The notes below the pieces were generated by a model, which did no database searches, was not told the DNA's origin, and was given only the letters and a program-made list of their open reading frames with translations. The translations under genes were made by a program, and so were the position numbers. From Alkaliphilus hydrothermalis (GTDB taxonomy: Bacteria > Bacillota > Clostridia > Peptostreptococcales > Natronincolaceae): DNA of 64,000 bases. This document shows, in pieces, positions 7,185-15,097 of this stretch (the first letter of the stretch is position 1; each line of letters starts with the position of its first letter). The DNA is taken from the NCBI RefSeq assembly GCF_016908555.1, contig NZ_JAFBEE010000008.1, positions 1 to 64,000 of the forward strand. The letters run 5' to 3'.

Positions 7185-8900
7185 AGGAAATGGGCTTGTA
7201 ACTGCCCAGTAGTACTAACGGCTAACGCCTCCTACCTTTAACCCCGATAAGCATTAAAGCTTAAAGTGGCGTTACATCATAGGGTGGCTGACAGCACCCT
7301 TTACAAAAGAGTTTACTCTGTTGTAACTGCACTAGGTACTTGATTATCAACAAGATAGTTTATTCCCATACGGTGCAGATTCATTGCTCCAATACGGTCA
7401 TCATTTGACTGATAACCACAGTTTTTGCAAGTAAATAGATGTTTTTTCTTGTTACGATTAGCTTTTTCAATATGTCCACACTTAGGGCAACATTGGCTCG
7501 TATAAGAAGGGTCAACCTTTATTACTGCTGATTCGTTTTGCTTTGCCTTGTAGATTAATTTTTGCTCAAGGTCATAAAATGACCATGATACAGAAACATA
7601 GCGGTCTTTGGTGCGAATACGTTCTGTAGCAATACGGACACCTGTTAAATCTTCTAACACAAATAAGGTATGCTTTGGATTACGTTCAACGAGTGCCTTT
7701 GATACTTGATGATTTATATCTTGCATCCAACGGTTTTCTCGCTGTCCAATAGCTTTAATTCTTCGTCTTGAAGAAGGTGTTTTTCGTATTTGTAGTTCTT
7801 TACGTAGTTTTGAATAGTTCGCTCGTTTTTGCTTAATGGCTTTCCCACTTACAAAACCTGATTTATGTTTGCTGTCATAGGTGGTAATTAAAAAATTTAT
7901 ACCCCTATCAATACCTACAACATTGCATATTTCTGACAGGTTACTAACAGGAACATCATACGTGACAGGAATATGCAGAAAGTATTTTCCATGCTTATTG
8001 ACAAGTTTTGCAGTGCCAAATTTATAAATGGTTTGGTCAAAATATTTTTCCATACCTTCGGAATAGTAATCTAACTTAATGCGACCCTCAAGTGTGTTTA
8101 TTGAGAATACATCTTGTGTCAAGGAATAATCCCTATTCCATACCAAATCATATTGTGGTTTCTTAAATACAGGTTTTATCCATTCCTTTTGATTCTCAAG
8201 AATAGTTTTATATCTTGCAATAACTGTTTTGAGAACAGATTGAGCCATCTGTGATTTAAGTCCAAATTTTTCACGAAGGGTAGCGTACAAAAATTTATTC
8301 AGAGAAAATTGTTTTAGGTCGTGAGTATGGAATATATGATTTGAAACATAGTTACAGGCATTACGATAAATAGACATAGTATTATTAAGCAATACTTTGT
8401 CTGCATCCGAAGTTATAATTTGTATTTTTGCTGTAACGGTAATTTGTTCCATAAATACGACCTCACTATTTGTTATTCACTAATTATAGTGTGTAATAAT
8501 CATTAGAGAATGTCAAGTAAGGGAGTAGCAGTATGGATACGAATGATAACCGTAAAAACAGGCGTAAATACAGCTTAAAGGCACATATTGAATTAGTCAC
8601 CAAATATAGAAAACAACTACTTAAAGGCATCATATCGGAAGATATTAAACATCAAATACTAGATATTTCTCATACGTATGATTACGAAATAATTGCTATG
8701 GAAACGGATAAAGATCATATTCATTTTCTGATCAGCTATGATACCACCGATAGTATATGTGAGATTGTGAAAAGAATAAAACAGGAAACAGCATATAGAC
8801 TGTGGCAAAAACATTCTTTAACGTTATCTAAGCACTATTGGAAAAGAAAAATATTTTGGTCAGATGGTTATTTTGCCTGTAGTATCGGTGAACCTAAAGG
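7185..8900. mobile_element. IS200/IS605-family element (IS605-like, divergent tnpA/tnpB), decayed at the tnpA end
   Basis: Divergent tnpB (minus) and tnpA (plus) with an 80-base gap is the IS605 arrangement. The tnpB-side end contains subterminal hairpins such as AGGGTG-GCTGACAG-CACCCT near 7281-7300, as expected for a right end recognised by TnpA. The tnpA-side end is missing: the tnpA frame runs into foreign sequence near 8893. Both boundaries are estimates. Confidence 0.8.
7313..8452 (-). CDS. tnpB: RNA-guided endonuclease TnpB of an IS200/IS605-type element
   Basis: The 379-residue length is typical of TnpB. The three RuvC acidic residues are present: Asp in VVGIDRG, Glu in FVLEDL and Asp in SNDDRIGAMN. 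A four-Cys zinc ribbon (CCPKCG...CKNCG) lies near the C-terminus. The protein therefore looks catalytically intact. TnpB proteins are guided by an omega RNA made from the 3' end of the gene and the element's right end, here expected on the minus strand between about 7420 and 7185. Its transposase partner is broken, so TnpB can persist but not be moved by this copy. Confidence 0.93.
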   Translation of the reverse strand: MEQITVTAKIQIITSDADKVLLNNTMSIYRNACNYVSNHIFHTHDLKQFSLNKFLYATLREKFGLKSQMAQSVLKTVIARYKTILENQKEWIKPVFKKPQYDLVWNRDYSLTQDVFSINTLEGRIKLDYYSEGMEKYFDQTIYKFGTAKLVNKHGKYFLHIPVTYDVPVSNLSEICNVVGIDRGINFLITTYDSKHKSGFVSGKAIKQKRANYSKLRKELQIRKTPSSRRRIKAIGQRENRWMQDINHQVSKALVERNPKHTLFVLEDLTGVRIATERIRTKDRYVSVSWSFYDLEQKLIYKAKQNESAVIKVDPSYTSQCCPKCGHIEKANRNKKKHLFTCKNCGYQSNDDRIGAMNLHRMGINYLVDNQVPSAVTTE

Positions 8901-8931
8901 TAATGGGTTTCTGTGCCACAAAAATTTATGA
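8533..8931 (+). pseudogene. tnpA: Transposase TnpA (Y1 HUH), C-terminally truncated
   Basis: The N-terminal 120 residues match IS200/IS605 TnpA. The HUH motif is present as DKDHIHFLI, and FWSDGYFACSIGE is typical of the family. After GE the expected final helix carrying the catalytic Tyr (pattern like YIENQ) is replaced by an unrelated tail read from flanking DNA. Loss of the nucleophilic tyrosine should abolish single-strand cleavage. The break near 8893 also marks the lost end of the element. Confidence 0.8.
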
Positions 8932-9002
8932 AAAAAGGGACTATTAAAGTCTGTGGAAAAATCAACGGCGTAGACTTTAGAAACAAGCTGATATACCGAT
9001 AG
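8904..9002 (+). pseudogene. DUF1905-domain remnant
   Basis: In the frame TGG GTT TCT..., the translation contains VCGKINGVDFRNKL, matching the V-G-x-I-N-G-x-x-F-R core of DUF1905 (YdeI-like) domains. It lacks a start, the rest of the domain and any downstream extension. The break upstream coincides with the lost end of the IS element, so an insertion or deletion probably fused the two. Confidence 0.5.
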
Positions 9003-9004
9003 AG

Positions 9005-9496
9005 GTGCATCATTTAGATGTGTACTATGATAAGTTAAGTCATTCAAGCGCAGATAGTATCAGAAATACAGGAACTAAAATAATCATTACAAAAGCTGGG
9101 CTACGGGGATACCTTAGTAGCATATCTAACAATTCCTCTCGGTTAGATTGTTTTATTGTTAGTAAAGAAAATGATGAGATTGTAGGGGAAGTGGTTATCA
9201 ACAGTATTGATTGGCAAAATAGAAGTGCAAGTACTAGAATTGCCATATATCAAGAAAAGGACTACAACAAAAAGTATGGAACGGAAGGTCTGCAGATCGC
9301 CCTTTCCTATGCTTTTGGTATGTACAATCTACACAGAATTGAGTTACAGGTATATTCATTTAATGAAAGAGCAATTCATGTCTATGAAAAAATAGGATTC
9401 AAGAAGGAGGGTGTCTTAAGGGATGCCTTGTATTTTGAAAATAAATATCATGATGCCATTGTTATGAGTATTTTAGTAAAAGAGTTCAAAAAGTAG
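9005..9496 (+). CDS. GNAT family N-acetyltransferase (RimJ/RimL-like)
   Basis: Residues about 45-160 form the GNAT core: VGEVVINSIDW (beta4), YGTEGLQIALSYAF (acetyl-CoA-binding helix; the usual Q/R-x-x-G-x-G loop is degenerate as YNKKYGTE) and the C-terminal NERAIHVYEKIGFKKEG motif. This resembles RimJ/RimL-type enzymes that acetylate protein or small-molecule amines. The first 35 residues do not look like the usual LRP start. The gene directly follows a DUF1905 remnant and lacks a good ribosome-binding site at its GTG, so the N-terminus may be replaced or lost. Activity is uncertain. Confidence 0.7.
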   Translation: MHHLDVYYDKLSHSSADSIRNTGTKIIITKAGLRGYLSSISNNSSRLDCFIVSKENDEIVGEVVINSIDWQNRSASTRIAIYQEKDYNKKYGTEGLQIALSYAFGMYNLHRIELQVYSFNERAIHVYEKIGFKKEGVLRDALYFENKYHDAIVMSILVKEFKK

Positions 9497-9586
9497 TAGT
9501 GAGAGGTATAACAGTATTTTAAAAGCCTCTAAGGGGGATGTTATAGACTACAAGTAGAAAATAAATAAAAGAAAGGTGTTCAATCC

Positions 9587-10189
9587 ATGAAGGAAGAGCT
9601 TGCACTTAAACATAATATTAAAGAAAGAAAAATAGATGAAATAACAAAATACTACCAACCCGAAAAGTTTCTAGGATACTGTAAAGCCTGTCAATACTAT
9701 GACAAGATTTGGACATGCCCTCCTTATGATTTTAATACATCAGAAGTACTAGAGAACTATCAATATATTTATGTGATTGGGAGCAAGCTGTATATTAAAG
9801 ATTTAGATGAAGGATTCGACGAATTATTAAATCATGATGATTTAGATTATGTTTCTAATCAAATCTATAGAGCTGCTAGGGGAATAGTGGATGAACAGCT
9901 TGTGGAAATAGAAGAGTCAAGTAATAATTTGAGGGTATTGTTAGCAGGAAGGTGTTTAGTATGTACTCCTTGCACTAGAGAAGAAAAAAAGTCATGTCGT
10001 TACCCTGAAAAGATGCATTTTTCTTTGGAATCTATTGGATTTGATGTATCCTCCATCTGTGAGGATATATTGTGTGATAAAATATTATGGGCGAAGGACA
10101 TCCTACCAGAGTATTTTCTTTTAGTGAGTGCTGTTTTGAGTCACGAGAAATTGGATAAAGAAGACTTATATAAGAACTTAATAAAATAA
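9587..10189 (+). CDS. DUF2284 putative metal-binding protein
   Basis: Cys residues cluster at the N-terminus (YCKACQYYDKIWTCPPY, residues about 31-47), in the middle (GRCLVCTPCTREEKKSC, about 123-139) and late (SICEDILCDK). This is the layout of DUF2284 metal-binding proteins of anaerobes, which probably hold an Fe-S cluster or other metal. The length of 200 residues is normal. AAAGGTG lies about 9 bases before the ATG. It appears to be transcribed alone. No function is established. Confidence 0.8.
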   Translation: MKEELALKHNIKERKIDEITKYYQPEKFLGYCKACQYYDKIWTCPPYDFNTSEVLENYQYIYVIGSKLYIKDLDEGFDELLNHDDLDYVSNQIYRAARGIVDEQLVEIEESSNNLRVLLAGRCLVCTPCTREEKKSCRYPEKMHFSLESIGFDVSSICEDILCDKILWAKDILPEYFLLVSAVLSHEKLDKEDLYKNLIK

Positions 10190-10262
10190 TTTACATTTAA
10201 ATGATCAATTGACCTGATTGGGGTGTGATTTATAATATAGTAGATTTCTTTTTCTCTTTTTG

Positions 10263-10356
10263 CCAAAATTCTTGAGGATTTTGGTCAGCATGGGGATTAA
10301 CACATTGACAAAAGGAAATATAACCCACACAATTAAGTATGGGTTATATTTCTATA
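10263..10356. terminator. Two hairpins between DUF2284 and SASP-like genes
   Basis: CCAAAAT...ATTTTGG (10263-10284) and GAAATATAACCC...GGGTTATATTTC (10315-10352) lie between convergent genes. The second is followed by a short T run on the plus strand and can act on both strands. Confidence 0.5.
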
Positions 10357-10384
10357 GTCTTAAAGTCTTTGCATGATTAAATCA

Positions 10385-10627
10385 CTAAAAGTATTTTCCT
10401 AAAAAATCACTAAAGGAATTGTTAGGGTTCTTTCTTGATTTCTCATCTACTTCTAGCAATTGCTCTGTTACAGCTGTACTATCTGTTAAATTTGCCCGTA
10501 GGTCATATTGCTGTTTTCTTTCTTTGATGTTTTTTCTCCGCATATCTCCTGTTAGTTCTTTTGCTGCTTCAACTTTAAATTGGTCTAATGTTTTTTTTGC
10601 TTCTGGAGAAATTTTATACTTATCCAT
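10385..10627 (-). CDS. Small acid-soluble spore protein-like (alpha/beta type, divergent)
   Basis: The 80-residue protein has SPEAKKTLDQFKVEAAKEL, which resembles the conserved first helix of alpha/beta SASPs (PEAKxALxxxKxExAxEL), and RANLTDSTAVTEQLLE, a poor match to the second helix. SASPs coat DNA in the spore core. The second half lacks the usual G-x-V-G-G turn, so this is either a divergent SASP or an unrelated small helical protein. A GGAGGTGATAAT ribosome-binding region precedes the ATG. Confidence 0.5.
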   Translation of the reverse strand: MDKYKISPEAKKTLDQFKVEAAKELTGDMRRKNIKERKQQYDLRANLTDSTAVTEQLLEVDEKSRKNPNNSFSDFLGKYF

Positions 10628-10686
10628 ATTATCACCTCCTCATTAGTATTACCTAATCATATAGTTATATGTTTTAGAATTTAGAA

Positions 10687-10716
10687 TAAAAAAAGCGACC
10701 AAGTAAATGGTCGCTT
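10687..10716 (-). terminator. Terminator of the OFA transporter gene
   Basis: On the minus strand AAGCGACC-ATTTACTT-GGTCGCTT is followed by seven T, 25 bases past the transporter stop. Confidence 0.85.
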
Positions 10717-10740
10717 GCTTTGCTCTATTCTTAATGTTTA

Positions 10741-11970
10741 TTATCTTTTAAGCGGATGCAATTTAGTTTGTTTTACAGATGATAAATTTGCTACAGGTGC
10801 TTTTACTATAAAGGTTAAGGCTACTCCTATGATAGCAAATGCAGCTGCAATTAAGAATGTGGGCTTTAAACCACCAACTTTAGCAACAATCATTGGACCA
10901 ACTAATGCAGCTACACCATAGGCTTGATATACAACACCATAGTTTGCACCTAGGTTTTTAATACCGAAATATTCTCCTGTGATGGTTGGGAATACAGCTA
11001 AAAAACCACCAAAACAGAAGGCGATTCCAGCTAATGCAGCAAAGAATGTAACGAAGTTTAAAGTAAGTACACTCATTGCAACCATAGATACCGCAGTGAT
11101 GATGAACATCATTGTTACTACTTTAATTCTACCTAACTTATCTGAAAGAGTACCCCAAATTAGTCGTCCTCCAGCATTAAACAAAGCAATCATAGCAACT
11201 GCATTTGCTGCCGTAGTCGCATCTAATCCAGCTAATTTAATTCCAATGTCTTTAGCAAGCCCGATTACTAAAAGTCCACTCATGCATCCAAATAAAAACA
11301 TTACCCATACAAAGTAGAAGGACTTAGTTCTAAGCATTTCTCCAACCTTCATGTCATTCTCTTTTGTTGCTTTAGCATTATTAGCAGATACACCGTAGCC
11401 TGCTGGAGGTAAAATTAGGAATTGAGCTCCTATTAAACCTAATACAGCATAAATAGCACCTAGATAAAGGAAAGTAGCAGATACGCCACTGTTAGATACA
11501 AAATATTGAATTGCTGATTTGAAAACTAAGCTTCCAAGTCCAAATGCACCAACTGCAATACCTGTGATGAAACCCTTTTTTTCTGGAAACCATTTTACAC
11601 AAGTAGATAGGGGACAAACGTATGCGAATCCAACCCCGGCTCCAGCTATTACACCATAATAGATATATAATTGCATTAAAGAAGTCGCTGTAGAAGCAAG
11701 CATGATTCCACCACCGTAAAGGATGGCACCAATAGTAGCAACTTTTTTAGGACCGATTTTGTCCTGTAGTCTGCCTGAAAAAATAGTCGAGAAAGCAAAA
11801 ACAAATACTGCAATTGAATAAGTTAGAACTACTTCGCTATTTTCCCAGCCGAACTTATCCATTAAAGGCTGATTAAACAAACTCCATGTATAAATGGCAC
11901 CTATACACATCTGTAATAATACGGCACCGAATACAACAAACCAACGATTAATTGTTTTGCTATTATTCAT
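10741..11970 (-). CDS. OFA-family MFS transporter (oxalate/formate antiporter-like)
   Basis: The protein of about 409 residues has 12 predicted membrane segments. Its N-terminal NRWFVVFGAVLLQMCIGAIYTWSLF is the signature of the OFA subgroup of the major facilitator superfamily, and a GRLQDKIGPKK loop matches the MFS G-x-x-x-D-x-x-G motif A. Characterised OFA members exchange oxalate and formate, but most clostridial copies are of unknown substrate. I choose the ATG at 11970 because AAGGGAG lies 8 bases upstream; an in-frame ATG at 11988 overlaps that site. A beta-type carbonic anhydrase gene lies 70 bases upstream on the same strand, which hints at carboxylate or bicarbonate handling. Confidence 0.88.
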   Translation of the reverse strand: MNNSKTINRWFVVFGAVLLQMCIGAIYTWSLFNQPLMDKFGWENSEVVLTYSIAVFVFAFSTIFSGRLQDKIGPKKVATIGAILYGGGIMLASTATSLMQLYIYYGVIAGAGVGFAYVCPLSTCVKWFPEKKGFITGIAVGAFGLGSLVFKSAIQYFVSNSGVSATFLYLGAIYAVLGLIGAQFLILPPAGYGVSANNAKATKENDMKVGEMLRTKSFYFVWVMFLFGCMSGLLVIGLAKDIGIKLAGLDATTAANAVAMIALFNAGGRLIWGTLSDKLGRIKVVTMMFIITAVSMVAMSVLTLNFVTFFAALAGIAFCFGGFLAVFPTITGEYFGIKNLGANYGVVYQAYGVAALVGPMIVAKVGGLKPTFLIAAAFAIIGVALTFIVKAPVANLSSVKQTKLHPLKR

Positions 11971-12039
11971 TAGTATTTCTCCCTTCATGATTTGATTTTT
12001 AAAATTAATAATAAGAAATAAGAATTAAATTCCTTATAA

Positions 12040-12426
12040 TTAAACTACTCGATTAACCTTCCAAGCTTCGTCAACCCATACACCAATAACATCAACCTCT
12101 GGGTACCAAGATTTTACGTTAGTTACTGATGCATTAATTTGATCTTTTTGAGTAGCTTCATCAGCTGGGTTTCCACCACAGTCATAATGACCAACGATTG
12201 CGATTACTTTGGAATCATGCTTACCAGTAGAAACTTCAACTCTTGTTTTAATAGATTCGATTAAAACAGTGTTAGTGTTTTCAGCTAAAATTTTGTTTGG
12301 ACCAGGCTCTGTGATCATATCAACATAATCAGCACCATATTCAGTCTTTAAATAGGTGATAATAGGTTCTTGGGTTCTACCGTCCATACAGTTAATAGAA
12401 GTAACAAACTTTTTGTTCATGTCCAT
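12040..12426 (-). CDS. Short beta-carbonic-anhydrase-like protein
   Basis: The zinc-site motifs of beta-class carbonic anhydrases are both present: CMDGR (Cys13, Asp15, Arg17) and VGHYDCGG (His and Cys near residues 79-82). At 128 residues it is much shorter than the usual 190-220 and lacks the N-terminal helices, so it belongs to a compact beta-CA-like group. The expected reaction is CO2 hydration to bicarbonate. Activity of this short form is not established here. It precedes the OFA transporter on the same strand. Confidence 0.75.
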   Translation of the reverse strand: MDMNKKFVTSINCMDGRTQEPIITYLKTEYGADYVDMITEPGPNKILAENTNTVLIESIKTRVEVSTGKHDSKVIAIVGHYDCGGNPADEATQKDQINASVTNVKSWYPEVDVIGVWVDEAWKVNRVV

Positions 12427-12611
12427 AATTATACCAATCCTCTGCTGTAGTTTTTATAAATGAAAGGTGGCCAACCTTATTCACACAAGTACTATTATAT
12501 TCCTACTTTATACATAAAACAAGAGGAATTCGTATAAGAACAATAATATTTCATTGAGATTATTACAAAAGTTATCTTTTGATAAGTCTTATAGAAATTT
12601 TAGGAGGGTAT

Positions 12612-13283
12612 TTAAGCTCTGTGATTTGATGTACATGATACTGGCCTGTCGCAAGCAAGACCACAGGAACAACGGTTTTTGCCAAACAATAGGGAATAGG
12701 AGGGTGGAAACTCACTATTAACCCTTTGAACTTCTTCAACAAAAGCCTCTTTATCAGCAGGAGCAATGCTTAATGCATCGGCTTTCTCTTGACTATCTAT
12801 AGATGCACCAGGAGGGACAAATTTATTTTTAGCAACAGTTACACCACCAGTCACAACTGCATTTGCAGAGACATATACTCCTTCTTCAAGAATGGCATCA
12901 AAAACAATGGCATTAAAGCCAATAAAGCAATTATTGCCAATAAAACAGGGACCGTGGATGGTACAACCATGGGCACAGGATACCCGATCTCCAACATAAA
13001 TTGAGTAAAGCCTATCCTTTACTGAAATTCGCTGCCCCTTTAAACCATGAAAAATTACTCCATCCTGAATATTGGTATTCCTCCCAATATAAAAAGGATA
13101 CCCCTCATCTGCTCGAATAGTTGTACTTGGTGCAATAAAGACATTTTCTCTAATGAATACTGCTCCAATAATACTGGTAAAGGGACCAATATACACAGAA
13201 GGGTGAATTTGCGGAAAATAAGAATAGGGAATAAAGGATGTAACAGGATTTGATCCTATAAATACAGCATTAACATTCATCAT
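12612..13283 (-). CDS. Gamma-class carbonic anhydrase (Cam-like left-handed beta-helix)
   Basis: Hexapeptide repeats run through most of the protein. The zinc ligands typical of gamma carbonic anhydrases are visible as His in NIQDGVIFHGL and two His in CAHGCTIHGP. RADEGYPFYIG and the acidic loop region resemble the archaeal Cam enzyme more than the shorter YrdA-type proteins. The last 20 residues are Cys-rich (CSCGLACDRPVSC), unusual for the family and perhaps a metal or redox site. AGAGGT precedes a pair of ATGs (13283, 13280); an upstream GTG at 13289 is too close to that site. Together with the beta-CA-like gene it gives two unrelated carbonic anhydrase types within 1.3 kb. Confidence 0.85.
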   Translation of the reverse strand: MMNVNAVFIGSNPVTSFIPYSYFPQIHPSVYIGPFTSIIGAVFIRENVFIAPSTTIRADEGYPFYIGRNTNIQDGVIFHGLKGQRISVKDRLYSIYVGDRVSCAHGCTIHGPCFIGNNCFIGFNAIVFDAILEEGVYVSANAVVTGGVTVAKNKFVPPGASIDSQEKADALSIAPADKEAFVEEVQRVNSEFPPSYSLLFGKNRCSCGLACDRPVSCTSNHRA

Positions 13284-13502
13284 ATACACCTCTTTTAGAT
13301 CTCTTAAAATAGAGTTTTGATAATATAGTATGACTCCATAAGGCTAAAGGCACCTAAAAACCCCTTTTGTTTTATATTATATCTGCAAAATAATATAGAA
13401 AATTTATACAGATAATGTTTTGATGATATTAAGCAATACCCTAAAAATTTTACCCTACCCGTATAATTAAATATAATCGCAATAAAGGGAGGAATAAAAT
13501 TT

Positions 13503-14834
13503 ATGAAAAGAAAAATTGCTGCCATGACATTAGCAATTTACTTAACTGGAACTTTAGGTACTGCATATGCAAATACAGTGACCACTACAAGTACAAATGG
13601 GGTAACAACAGAAACAGTGGCGACAGAAGAAACACTAGTTGTGGAAGAAGTTGTCGTGACCGACGTGACACCAGGTATCGAAAAGGCAGTAGTAGAAGAT
13701 CAAGAGGATGTAATTATAGTTGAAGATGTAGTAGTAGAAGATTTTGCTGGTGTATTACCTAACTCTATTTTTTATAGCCTTGAGAGGGGAGTAGAAGAGC
13801 TACAGCTAATGATAACCCAAAGTCAAGAGAAGTTAGGGGCTTTAAAGGCAGAATTCGCTACAGAAAGAGCGGCAGAAGCTGCTATAATGACAAATGAAGG
13901 TGAAGAAGAGTTGGCGAATGAAGCAACAGCTGAATATATGGAGCTATTGGCTTCTGCAACAGAGCATCTTAATAATGCAATCCAGGAGAAGGAAGAAGCT
14001 GTACTGACACTTAAAAGTCTAAATAACGCATACTTACAAAGTGAAGAAATCTTGAAGACAATTCTAGAAAAAGCACCAGAAGAGTCAAAGACAGGTATCG
14101 AAAATGCCTTAGATGAACAAGATAAAGCGATTGCAGCTGTAAATGGGTTTTATGCAGCAAAGGCAGCCTTCTTTCAAGCAAGAATAGACTTTAAAATAGC
14201 TAAAGAAGAGTTAAAGGCAGCAAAGAAAAATCGTGACGCAGAAGCCATCATGCTTGCAGAAGAAAAGGTGGCAGCAGCAGAGGCCTTGAAGAATGAATTA
14301 GCAGACTTGAAGGATACTGCAGAGGTAGCGAAGGAAGAGGTAAAAAACCTGGTTAAAGAAGTTGAGAAAACAACTGGACAAGGATTAAGGCAAGTTAAAA
14401 AAGCCATCAAGAAAATAGAAAAGGCAGAAGAAAAGAAGGACAAGTTTGAAGACGATAATAAAGAGGACGAAGGCAAGGAAGAAGAAGACTATGAAGACAA
14501 AGATTTAAAAAAGGCAGAAGAAAAAGCTAGAAAAGAAGCTAGAGAAGAAACTAGAAAAGAAGCTAGAAAAGAAGCTAGAAAAGAAGCTAAGACAGCAGAA
14601 GAAAAAGCAAGTGAACAGTTAAGAGAAGCAGAGAAGAACGCTAGAGAAGGAGCTAAAAAGGCAAAAGAAAAGGCAAGAGAAGAAGCAAAAGAAGTTAGAG
14701 AAAAATTAAGAGAAGCTAGGAAAGACAAAGCAGATAAAGACGAAGATGACCATGAAGACGATGAACATGACAAAGATGAAGATTGTGACGATGAGAAAGA
14801 AAAAGGTGACAAAAAGAGAAAAGGTAGAGATTAA
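13503..14834 (+). CDS. DUF5667 domain secreted protein with a long charged helical tail
   Basis: Residues 1-24 are a signal peptide (TLGTAYA cleavage region). A Val/Glu/Thr-rich linker follows. At about residues 82-115, GVLPNSIFYSLERGVEELQL fits the DUF5667 pattern (LPxSxFYxLxR). The rest is almost all Ala, Lys and Glu, with long coiled-coil helices and a near-repeat tract KEARKEARKEAK (residues about 340-365). It ends in alternating Asp/Glu and Lys clusters. The protein is probably exported and cell-wall associated. GGAGG lies 8 bases before the ATG. The DNA of the tail is AG-rich and internally repetitive, so length variation between strains is likely. Confidence 0.75.
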   Translation: MKRKIAAMTLAIYLTGTLGTAYANTVTTTSTNGVTTETVATEETLVVEEVVVTDVTPGIEKAVVEDQEDVIIVEDVVVEDFAGVLPNSIFYSLERGVEELQLMITQSQEKLGALKAEFATERAAEAAIMTNEGEEELANEATAEYMELLASATEHLNNAIQEKEEAVLTLKSLNNAYLQSEEILKTILEKAPEESKTGIENALDEQDKAIAAVNGFYAAKAAFFQARIDFKIAKEELKAAKKNRDAEAIMLAEEKVAAAEALKNELADLKDTAEVAKEEVKNLVKEVEKTTGQGLRQVKKAIKKIEKAEEKKDKFEDDNKEDEGKEEEDYEDKDLKKAEEKARKEAREETRKEARKEARKEAKTAEEKASEQLREAEKNAREGAKKAKEKAREEAKEVREKLREARKDKADKDEDDHEDDEHDKDEDCDDEKEKGDKKRKGRD

Positions 14835-14858
14835 TTAAATACAACTTTCCAATTCCCT

Positions 14859-14908
14859 GGAGGGGGCTGAGTGTGTCAATGGATACTCACTTAGCTCCTT
14901 TTTTTTGA
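14859..14908 (+). terminator. Terminator of the DUF5667 gene
   Basis: GGAG and GCTGAGTG pair with CTCACTTAGC and CTCC, followed by eight T. Confidence 0.85.
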
Positions 14909-15097
14909 TTTTAAAATATTAGTTAGGTCAAGTAGTTTGCAATAAAGTTCGAGATAAAAATGGATCTGAAGGGATTTATGATATAATAAGAAAAGTGACT
15001 TAGTGTAGATTCTAAACATGAAGCTAATAGGAACTTGTGTTTATTAGGATAGAACAGATAGATTTAAATCAGATAACATAGAGCTAGGGGGAAACCT

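Noticed and set aside
14520..14720. Short AG-rich repeats resembling a CRISPR-like array
   Set aside because: The repeats are the codons of a Lys/Glu/Arg/Ala helix in a continuous frame, with no uniform spacers.
14174..14812. Minus-strand Ser/Phe-rich ORFs opposite the DUF5667 gene
   Set aside because: They are the complement of Lys/Glu-rich codons and have no start signals of their own.
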